From Rattus norvegicus (taxonomy: Eukaryota > Chordata > Mammalia > Rodentia > Muridae), in NCBI RefSeq assembly GCF_036323735.1, contig NC_086019.1, positions 240,367,102-240,431,101 of the forward strand: a stretch of 64,000 nucleotides of DNA, given 5' to 3'. Position numbers and translations under genes: made by a program. The notes beneath the pieces were generated by a model, which did not search any database, was not told the origin of the DNA, and worked only from the letters and a program-made list of their open reading frames with translations. This document shows positions 56,664 through 64,000 of the stretch, one piece after another; the stretch's first letter is position 1, and each line of letters starts with the position of its first letter.

Positions 56664-57078
56664 CAGATTGTCTCTAGTGTTACTTTGTTCTGCTATTTCT
56701 GACAGTGGCTAGAGTGTCCTATAAGCCTGTGTGTCAGGAGTGCTGTAGACCTCTTTTCCTGTTTTCTTTCAGCCAGTATGGGGACAGAGTGTTCTGCTTT
56801 CGGGCGTGTAGTTTTTCCTATCTACAGGCCCTCAGCTGTTCCTGTGGGCCTGTGTCTGGTGTTCACCAGGCAGGTCACTTGCAGCAGAAAAGTTGGTCTT
56901 ACCTGTGGTCCCGAGGCTCAAGTTTGCTCGTGGGGTGCTGCCTACGAGCTCTCCGCGGAGGCAGCAACCAGGAAGATCCGCGCCGCCCTTTCTGGGAGCC
57001 TCCGTGCACCAGGGTTCCAGATGGCGTTTGGTGTTTTCCTCTGGCGTCAGAGATGTGTGCAGAGTGCAGTCTCTTCTC
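56664..57078 (-). promoter_or_regulatory. L1 5' UTR / internal promoter region
   Basis: About 415 bp upstream of the ORF1 ATG up to the target-site duplication. The distal part (56930-57050) is GC-richer, with CpGs such as CTCCGCGGAGG and GATCCGCGCCGCC. In L1s this region carries an internal RNA polymerase II promoter. No tandem promoter monomers are visible. I cannot tell by eye whether the 5' end is complete. Confidence 0.7.
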
Positions 57079-57092
57079 AGAAATGTAGTCTT
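57079..57092. repeat. target-site duplication, 5' side of the L1
   Basis: AGAAATGTAGTCTT, identical to 50883-50896. The next plus-strand bases are AA, giving the TT/AAGA nick site in L1 orientation. Confidence 0.9.
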
Positions 57093-57390
57093 AACACCCC
57101 TCACCCCTAAATCTGTTACAACCAGAACACATTACAGGATCCTTAATGGTTTCTATGACTACTTTGATTTGAGAGGCATTGTCCCACTTGGCTGGCTCTC
57201 TTCTGCTCAACTTGGGCGAGCGGGTCTCAGAGTAGTGTTGGCAGAGAGCTTACTAGAATGCAGATTCTAATGCCTTATCATGACCCTTGTGAATGAGGAA
57301 CTGAGGGCACACCCCCTCAATCTGTGGGCTAAGAGGCTCTCCTGTTCACCCCAAGGCCATTATGTTGATCCATAATCTAGGTCAATATTC
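57093..57390. other. unique sequence, no gene seen
   Basis: Possible MER5-like trace near 57250 ('agaatgcagattctaatgcc'); otherwise nothing is recognised. Confidence 0.35.
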
Positions 57391-57394
57391 CCTC

Positions 57395-57530
57395 AGCTTT
57401 CAGATGTATTCAAATCACCTCGAAGCTTTAAACCTGTTCAGGCTATACTCCAAGAGGAGAGACACTGCAATGAATAGTTTTTAAAACTCCCGAGGGAGTT
57501 TCAATGTGCAGCCAAATTTGAAAGCAGATG
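57395..57530 (+). repeat. MER5-type hAT-Charlie remnant
   Basis: 'gtattcaaatcacctcgaag' near the left and 'tttttaaaactcccgaggga' with 'tcaatgtgcagccaaatttg' near the right follow the layout of short nonautonomous hAT elements of the MER5 group. Confidence 0.6.
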
Positions 57531-57634
57531 TTGTTGAAACTTTAGTGAGAATTGGTGGAAACACGGAGTTCCAGAACCTCCCCTATTTCAGTAATTGTGG
57601 GCTCCAGGCAACAGGGACCAGAACCACTCATGGT

Positions 57635-57790
57635 GCGGCTCAAAATGTGATCCAAAGACCAGTGAGATCAGCCTCCCCCTTCCCAGACTTGCTGATCCAC
57701 ACAGAACTGCTGACAGTCTGTAGATGAAGCCCAGAAAAAACCCTCCCAATGACCCTAGTGCATGCCGAAGATTAAGACTCCCTAGTCTAA
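57635..57790 (+). repeat. second MER5-type hAT-Charlie remnant
   Basis: 'ctcaaaatgtgatccaaaga' and 'ccagtgagatcagcc' at the left, and 'ccctagtgcatgccgaagat' at the right, match the MER5A-like layout in sense orientation. Confidence 0.6.
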
Positions 57791-57799
57791 ACTGCCTTC

Positions 57800-58850
57800 T
57801 CAGTTCTTTGGGGAGGGGGCAGAGGAGTAAGAGGCTGGGCCTGATAATGTTAGCCATATAGAGTGAGACACAAATGACCAGGCTGGATGTGTTAATGGAA
57901 CATATCCAACACTGGTGAGGTTGAGGCATGAGTTTGAGATGAAACTGTGCTTCAGAAAACAAATACCAATAACAACAAACCAAAATAACGAAACCAATAA
58001 CAAACAAAGCCAAAAAGCCATCCAACCAACCAACCAACCAACCAGTCAACCAACCAACTAAAAATACACAAATGAACTGGCACAAAAGAAATTATGGCCC
58101 TTAAAATGCAGACCTTTGTTTTTTTCCTCCTCTGGTTCATGCGGCTGTTCAGTGTGTCTGACTTTACCCACTCTTGCCCACTATGAGTGGATTGTAGTGA
58201 AGAGAAGAGAGAAGTTTAAATGTTTAAATGTACCTTTAAGGCAACCATGCATCACAAATTTCCAGTAGCCTTAAATAGAATCTTTTTTATGCCCCCAAAG
58301 CCATACCCAGGATGTGCCCTGACTCCATTATTTAACTTATTTAACCAGTAGCTACTGATACTTATTATCAGGCATACTATGGATTCAACATGGCATCAGG
58401 GATGCTAGTAAGCATCTAGACAAACCATCGCTGATTTGAATCATGATGTCATGGTAAGCACTGTTAGGGAGCCCCACAGTATATGAGAGAGAGTATTATG
58501 TAAGGCTTGTATTAGTCTTAAGTGACACGTAAGGTGGGACCTGAAGTGTGGAGGCTAATCAGGCAGAACAGTAGGAAGCCATATTAAAGGAGAAATTTGT
58601 GGGAAGCCTCCGAGGCCGGAAAGTACTTAGTGAGTACGAGCTACTCGGAGATGATGGGTGTGGAAGCTGAGGGAAATGAGGTTAGAGAGGGCAGAGGCAG
58701 GGTCATGCAGGAAATCGGTAAGGAGAGGGTGTTTCATTCTGAGCAAAGACAAAACTGCACACAAATGACATTGCCTGGTTTCATCCGTGACGTCAGAGAT
58801 TGGTTGCGTCTAGTACCTCAGTAAACTCTGGTTTGCAATGTTCTGTGTGG
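57800..58850. other. unique sequence with (CCAA)n run, no gene seen
   Basis: A possible old B1-like piece lies at 57880-57975, followed by CAA-rich sequence and (CCAA)n at 58020-58060. The 165-codon minus-strand open frame at 57588-58085 reads through that repeat (Gly-Trp-Leu words) and the MER5 remnant, so it is not a gene. A CRE octamer lies at 58788-58795. Confidence 0.4.
58788..58795 (+). promoter_or_regulatory. CRE-like octamer TGACGTCA
   Basis: Second perfect CRE palindrome in the window, preceded by CATCCG. No promoter or transcript start can be shown. Confidence 0.2.
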
Positions 58851-58854
58851 TCTA

Positions 58855-58940
58855 CTGATGTCTCTGAGTCCCGATATCCTAATCTATAAAATGGGAAGAA
58901 TACAAGGGATGTAATGAGTAAGTAGGTTAAAGCTTGGCAC
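58855..58940 (-). repeat. MIR fragment
   Basis: 'cctaatctataaaatgggaa' is the antisense MIR core, with 'aaagcttggcacatgagta' at the far end. Confidence 0.6.
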
Positions 58941-58944
58941 ATGA

Positions 58945-59285
58945 GTATCCGTTGTGAGTAGAATAACGTGATCCCCGAAGGATATCGACAGCCTCATTTT
59001 TAGAACCCAAGAACGCATTACACTACTTGGCAAGGAGGCCCTGCGGTTTCTGGTTGCTGAGATGACTTTAGAAAGATTATCTGGGTGCTGATTTGAGTGG
59101 TGGGGGATGGGGAGAATCTGAGGGGACTGGAGGAAGGGGAACCATAATCAGAATATTTTGTATGACAAATATTTTCAATTATAAAAAGATTATCATAATT
59201 ATGTGAAAGGGGGTAGGAACATCCCAAGAATCCTTTTGAAGTTGCAGAGGGAGTCAGTGATAGAGAAATTCAAACAGAGATTGTA
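58945..59285 (+). repeat. 5' half of an old mammalian LTR
   Basis: 'gtagaataacgtgatccccg', 'acttggcaaggaggccctgc', 'ttgctgagatgactttagaa' and 'agattatctgggtgctgatt' follow the 5' half of an ancient mammalian LTR. A GA-rich piece at 59245-59285 may continue it. Its probable 3' half lies at 61050-61262, beyond the inserted provirus remnant. Confidence 0.5.
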
Positions 59286-59304
59286 TTCTTTTTTTTTTTT
59301 TTGG

Positions 59305-59445
59305 TATTAATTTCCTTTTCGCTGCTGTGATAACTCTGACAGAAGCAAATTAAGGAAAAAGTTTATTCTAGTTCACACTTCAGGGGTACAGGGTATCACA
59401 GGGGAGCTGAGGTGATGGGAGCAGGAAGCTGATGGACGTGTGTAT
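59305..59445 (-). repeat. antisense MaLR LTR end
   Basis: 'tttccttttcgctgctgtga', 'taactctgacagaagcaaat' and 'agtttattctagttcacact' are the reverse complement of the 3' end of the same LTR type that follows in sense orientation at 59446-59590. Confidence 0.55.
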
Positions 59446-61036
59446 TTACCATCAAAAGGAAGTGGATGACAGCACACACATTCTGACTGTTGTGACTTCC
59501 CTGGAACCGTGAGCCAAATCAGCTTCTTCTCCCCTAAGTCACTTTTGTCAGAGTATTTTTATCACAACAAACAGGAAATGACCTTAATATAGAAGTTGGT
59601 AATGATTGGTGAGGTTGTTACTATGCTACACCTGACTACAGGGTCCTTGGGCCTTTGGAACTGTTTTGTGGCTGGAATGTGAGAGTTTGGTGTTTTGGGT
59701 TAGAAAAAACCTTGAAAGCTGGACTCAGGGCAGAACGGGCCATTCTTGTGACATCTTGGATGACAGGAATGCCAAGAGAAACACAAGAGTAAAGGCTTCA
59801 ATTCTTAGGTTCCAGAGGTGAGGAGGGACTCTGTCAGGAATTGTGGCAGGGGCCGTTCATGTGCTATTTGGCCAAGAATCTGACTGTGGTCTGCACATTT
59901 CCTTGAAAACCCAAGTGCAGCTGAAATCAAGAGGCAATGGACTCAGTTGCTTGGCATGTAGGGCCCTCAAGACAGGAGAACAGGCAGACTGCTGCTGAGA
60001 AGTCAGCTGTGGTTGCTAAAGAGATCAACGGTATTGAGGGGAAGCCTCCTGTGCTGTGCTGGGACAAGGAAGGTGTCCTAAAGGAAAAACACTGCTTAGA
60101 GATTCCATTGTATGAAGATTCAAATCTGTTTAGAAGGAAAAAGCCTCAGCTGAAGGGATTCCCTGTTCCTTAAAATGAAATGCCTAAGAAAGTATTCAAG
60201 CTGAGGTCAGGTGTGTCAGTGTCAGAGTCCCTGCAGAGTGACCCTGAGAAGCTACAGTGTAAAACTGAGAAGGTGAAGCCTCTGTCTCAGTGGAGACCCT
60301 AGGGTCTTGGAGATCCCAAGCATGGGATAGTGTAAAGAGAGTTGTAAGCACGGAATGTTAAGCAGGGACTCTATGACATGGAGGGACAGGCTATGGAAGG
60401 CCTTCGGAGGCCAGCTTATTTCATTATTCATCCCAGACGCAAGGTTTGGCATCCTCCCTTCTGGAGTTTGGTTTTCTTTGGTGTAATTATTTCTCCCCAA
60501 GTCTTCCATTTAAAAGAAAAAAAGTGTTGTATCCTGGAGGGACATAACAGTTGAGAGATTTAGGACTTTTGAAGTGTTGGAATTGTTAAAGGCTATGGGG
60601 ACTTTAAAAACACGAATGTATTTCCATCAAGAGACATATATGAAATATTGGTGAGAAGGGGTAGAGGTTATGGTTTAAAAGTGATGTTTTTGGGGGTGCC
60701 AAGTTGACAAGGGGTGGAGCTGTGACATTATCAGTGATCAGCACAACACAACTTAGAATCATCTGAGGGAATGTCTCGATGAAGTTCATTGATTTGACAA
60801 GACCTCCCCACGGTGAGCTGGACCCTTCTCTGGACTGGAGATACAGTGTGAGGATGGAGAAGGGAGCTGGGCACGAGCTTGTAAGCATTCTCTGTGACCA
60901 GTTGCCTCGAGCCCCTGCCATTGGGCTCCTGCAGTGACGAGGTGTGACCTGGGACTGTGAGCCAAGTAAACCCTCTCTTCCTTAAGTTCCTTTTATCAGA
61001 ATGTTTTATCACAGATCCAGGAAAAGAAACTAAGAC
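59446..61036 (+). mobile_element. MaLR (ERVL-MaLR) provirus remnant
   Basis: The end of a 5' LTR (59446 to about 59590: 'gtgagccaaatcagcttctt', 'gtcagagtatttttatcaca') is followed by about 1.1 kb of internal sequence without a long frame. A full 3' LTR follows at about 60682-61036: 'gtgccaagttgacaaggggt', 'tcagtgatcagcacaacaca', 'tgtgagccaagtaaaccctc', ending in 'aaactaagac'. MaLRs are nonautonomous relatives of ERVL. No gag, pol or env frame is preserved. Confidence 0.65.
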
Positions 61037-61049
61037 CGACTCAACCAGC

Positions 61050-61262
61050 AACTGCTACTAGCTTCGCAGGCAGAAGGGGCCCCAAGGCAAGGAATGCAAG
61101 CAGCCTGTGGAAATTGGAAAAGGAAGATAGTGGATTGTCATCTGCAGCCTCCAGGGAAGTACATAGCCCTGCTCACACCTTGATGCCCGGACAACAAGAT
61201 TTCTGACCCCTCACAACTGTAAGATAATAAAAGTGTGTTTAAAGCCACTAACTTTCGATGGT
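61050..61262 (+). repeat. 3' half of an old mammalian LTR
   Basis: 'aggcaaggaatgcaagcagc', 'cacaccttgatgcccggaca', 'cacaactgtaagataataaa' and 'gtgtttaaagccactaactt' follow the 3' half of the LTR type whose 5' half is at 58945. The 'ataataaa' is its probable poly(A) signal. Confidence 0.6.
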
Positions 61263-61269
61263 AAATTTT

Positions 61270-61866
61270 AATCAACTGCCTTAATGAATGTATTTTATAA
61301 ACATGTTAATGAATGTATGCTACATAATGAATTTATGCTAACATACATGTGCGTTACATGTATGTCTAGTCTCTATAGGACATAGAGGGTCAGGTTGAAC
61401 TCTGGCGAATGGTGTACGTTGGTGACATTAAATGATTCCAACTAAGAAAAACAATTACAGGAGCAGAAGGAAAGGACCCAGTGCCAGAACTTGGAATCTT
61501 TTGATGTCTGGGCCTTGAACACGCAAAGCCCTTAGGTTTCAGTGGATTTTTTTTCCTGAAGCTTTGGCCATATATAGCTTCGCTAAGGATAAAAGCAGTT
61601 TGAAGGGAACATTTGGGCAATGTCTCAGGGCAGCCAGCTTGAGCAATTTCAAAACCACCACCCTGAGGATGGGACGGTGAATGTGATTTCCCGCTGTGTC
61701 TTAGAGTCCCATTCCCATTCAGGCAAGAGTCTCAGGGCTCTGTCTCTGGGGCAGGAGTTAAGTACAGACACTGATCACAAAGTTGCTTCATAAGTCTCTG
61801 GCTTTAACATGACAGTGACCATCTGTCCTACCCAATCCCCGAGGGGTACATTAGAGGGAGCAGCAC
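61270..61866. other. unique sequence, no gene seen
   Basis: AT-rich start with repeated 'taatgaatgtat' words at 61283-61330; no exon is seen. Confidence 0.35.
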
Positions 61867-62460
61867 ATGGACACTCAGGCTAGCACAAGCAGGGTGCCTA
61901 AGTCTAAATGGAAAGACTTTTCCCGGGTTATCCTCACTGGGCCCAGGGGTGGGAACTGGGGACAGAATGCCAGATGGGCTCAGAGGCTACAAAGAGTGGG
62001 TGTGGGATCATTTGTTTCCATAGAAACGTGTCTATGGGATGTCTGTAGGGCTTTTGGAACTTGGCACCAGTCTTGCGCTGAAAACCGCACAGTTACTTTT
62101 CACAGTATTTCTGATGCCTTTTTAGTACCCATGGAGTTTTCTAGTAGCTGTCCTGTCTCTGGCTGGAATTTACAGACGTCGTGTAAAAATCCGATGGCGG
62201 CTTTAGGTCTGAGCCAGATTTCTGCCTCTCCGCGAAGAGAGGGCCTCAGCTCTTGTGCACTGGAGAACGAGGAGCTTGGGCTCCAGCACTTAAGGCATTT
62301 TCCTGCCTCTTCCCTCCTGCTTCTGGCTGAGACTGTACCCCTGGAGGCCTGGCTCTCAGCCAGATGTAAGCTAAGCCGTGCTAAGGTGTTAGGTGGCAAA
62401 GGCTCATGGGTTATTAATCCCTGTAAGAGTTTTCCACATTCAACAAAGTTTTGTTATTAA
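61867..62460 (+). other. 197-codon open reading frame, unknown, probably not a gene
   Basis: The longest open frame in the window that is neither L1 nor simple repeat. It starts with an ATG (61867), with C at -3 and G at +4, and stops at 62460. The predicted product has no recognisable domain, signal peptide or membrane segment, and contains Ser/Leu-rich patches typical of random translation. No poly(A) signal or splice structure is evident. The DNA around it lacks repeat signatures and has scattered CpGs (62178-62240), which removes stops by chance in some frames. A diverged pseudogene or lncRNA exon is possible. Confidence 0.2.
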
Positions 62461-64000
62461 ATCAGAGAACATTAAAAAATCACCACCACAGCATAAACCA
62501 ACTTCTCCATGTTCCCTATAAATCTTTATCTTTATAAGTGAGTATAGCTCATGACCGTGCTATATATGAAATTTTGTTCACACAGGACATTTTTACACCT
62601 TCTCACATTTAAAAATACTGCACTTCCTCCATTATATTAGTTTGAAAGTACCCTTTGGAACATCTGGCCATAATTTCCCTCCTAGTGATCCAGTGATTCT
62701 CCATTTCTGCCATTTCCTGGGGACCCCAGTGTCACTTGATCCCTGGCTCTAGGCATGCCTGGTCCCCTCCTGGTGAATAAGCAGTTTACGTTCAGAGTGA
62801 GTTCACTAGAGTCTGCCGTATCGCAGGCAGGAAAAGGATTCCTGTTGGTCTCTGCTGGGAAAGTAGACCCCGCAAGACGGCAGTTTAGGAGGTTGGAGAC
62901 GGCTGCCCCACCCCCGGGGGATGGAGCAAAGATTCAGCCGAGGGAGGCTTGTGAAGCAGATGAGCAGAATGAAAGATTTCCCTCGAGTCCCTGAGTCCAT
63001 GCACGTTACTACTCATGATTTCTGTGAGCCACCCCAGAATTTTTTTATTTTTAATATTTTGCTTAAGCTAGCGCTGTTTCATTTTTATCGCTTACAAAAA
63101 GGAAAAAAAAAAGAACCCAAACTAATTACAGTAATGATAGCAATTTTGATCTTGCTGAACATTTGCTTTGTGTCAGGAACGCTGTTTCTACTTGAGTTCA
63201 AATCTCGTCTACTCAGTGAGCTAGCTTGAAAGCTTGCTAATTTTCCCAGGATACTTTGCCTTAGTGGTCTGGGGTTTGAATCCTGATCTGCCTGATGCTT
63301 CCGTCTCTGGTTTTAACTATTCCCTAATGTATCCGCCCAACGTAAGTATGTTGCTGTAGAAGTGGACTACGGAGAGGGAGAGCCAGCATGCTCCCCAAGA
63401 GGATGCCTTAAACAGGAAGACAGTCAAGAAAGAAGAAATTGTAAAGACAAGGTTTGCCTGCTCAGTGCTCTGTGGCATCTTCTTGGTGCCCAGCTCTTAA
63501 TTGGTTATAGCACCTCCGAGGAGTCTCATCTTTTCTCTAACAGCAAGGAAAACCAGTGTTGAGTCCTGTTCCAGTCCATGTGTGTGCGAGGTGCGTGTGG
63601 TTTAAGAGGGTGACTTTACGAGGCTTCTCCTCTAGCCATCAGCAGTATCCTTTGCCTTGAGACAGTATACTTTCAGGCAGTTCAAACTCACGCCTGTCAC
63701 TCACGCACAGGTTCGCTGTCTCTACAATGTCATTGGCTCTCATTCTGGGCCTGTCCTAATCCCGACCAATCAAGAACCACAGTTGCCTCTTTCAAGATCC
63801 CAGTAGCGTTTGATGATTCGCCCTAATAGCATCACACATTAAAACCAGAGTAGAGACTCACACCCCTGCCTCCCTCCATAGCTCAAAAGACTTAGCGAAG
63901 GCTTAATGGGGCACTGGATCTTGGAGGCTGTGAGATTTTTGTGTGCATCTAATTGAAAAAAATGTATGTTCATCTATCGTGATACAACACCTATTGGCAG
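62461..64000. other. unique sequence, no gene seen
   Basis: A possible MIR-like trace lies near 63140-63230. CCAAT-type words occur on both strands at 63730-63775 ('cattggctc', 'gaccaatcaag') but no promoter can be supported. Nothing else is recognised. Confidence 0.35.

Larger units (their letters stand above)
50897..57078 (-). mobile_element. nearly full-length L1 (LINE-1) retrotransposon, rat type
   Basis: A 6.2-kb element in minus orientation with a 5' UTR, ORF1, ORF2, 3' UTR with polypurine tract, and A tail. The 14-bp direct repeat AGAAATGTAGTCTT flanks it at 50883-50896 and 57079-57092. In L1 orientation the insertion site reads TT/AAGA, as expected for L1 endonuclease. ORF1 has an in-frame stop and two shifts and ORF2 has two shifts, so the copy cannot make both proteins. 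Because its 3' end closely matches the copy at 15.1 kb, both probably belong to a young rat subfamily. Confidence 0.97.

Noticed and set aside
57588..58085. 165-codon minus-strand open frame
   Set aside because: It reads through a (CCAA)n run and MER5-type sequence and has no domain.
62010..62027. X-box-like near-palindrome GTTTCCATAGAAAC
   Set aside because: It lacks the GTTGCC/GGCAAC half-site bases expected for RFX binding.
63720..63790. Promoter with CCAAT boxes on both strands
   Set aside because: No TATA or initiator arrangement, CpG island or downstream exon to support it.

Overview
This window looks like rodent nuclear DNA, and rat (Rattus) is the best fit. It holds two copies of the tRNA-derived ID SINE with the typical rat body, and B1, B2, B3 and B4-type SINEs on both strands. 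It also holds a nearly full-length L1 of rat type, rodent MaLR LTRs, and many long (CA)n, (GA)n, (CCAT)n and (GGA)n arrays. I recognise no host protein-coding exon, rRNA gene or functional tRNA gene. The window is best read as intergenic or intronic sequence. Most open frames in it are chance ORFs, simple-repeat translations or antisense shadows of the L1.

Layout. 1-15 kb: mostly unique sequence with old repeats (MIR at 1.2 and 8.5 kb, an old L1 remnant at 4.9 kb), an ID element at 2.2 kb, opposed (TC)n and (AG)n arrays at 7.4 and 7.8 kb, and a long (CCAT)n array at 9.9 kb. 15.1-16.1 kb: a 5'-truncated minus-strand L1 with a 16-bp target-site duplication. 16-31 kb: unique sequence with MIR/L2 remnants, clustered B1 copies at 19.8-20.3 kb, a complex CA-rich array at 23.0-23.5 kb containing a 276-bp tandem duplication, several B4/B3 SINEs, a second ID element at 26.6 kb and a polypurine tract at 29.9-30.1 kb. 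31-45 kb: MaLR-type LTRs, an 84-bp alternating purine-pyrimidine tract at 36.7 kb, a 35-bp minisatellite at 39.8-40.1 kb, SINEs, a URR1-type hAT element at 41.2 kb and a second minisatellite at 43.5 kb. 45.5-50.1 kb: the longest repeat-poor stretch, with one spliced-exon-like segment and a CRE octamer. 50.9-57.1 kb: the L1, flanked by a 14-bp target-site duplication. 57-64 kb: MER5-type hAT remnants, a MaLR provirus remnant nested inside an older LTR, and unique sequence carrying a 197-codon ORF of unknown meaning.

The only identifiable protein-coding machinery is that of the L1. ORF1 (RNA-binding protein) is broken in three places. ORF2 keeps an uninterrupted endonuclease and reverse-transcriptase region but is frameshifted before its cysteine-rich C-terminus. 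Both L1 insertions carry target-site duplications and TT/AAGA-like nick sites, so both arose by target-primed reverse transcription. I found no convincing undescribed biological system. The items most worth checking are the minisatellites, the ORF1 repeat-unit frameshift, the nested LTR structure, the Z-DNA-prone tract and the possible noncoding exon. Repeat family names are recognised by eye, not from a database search.
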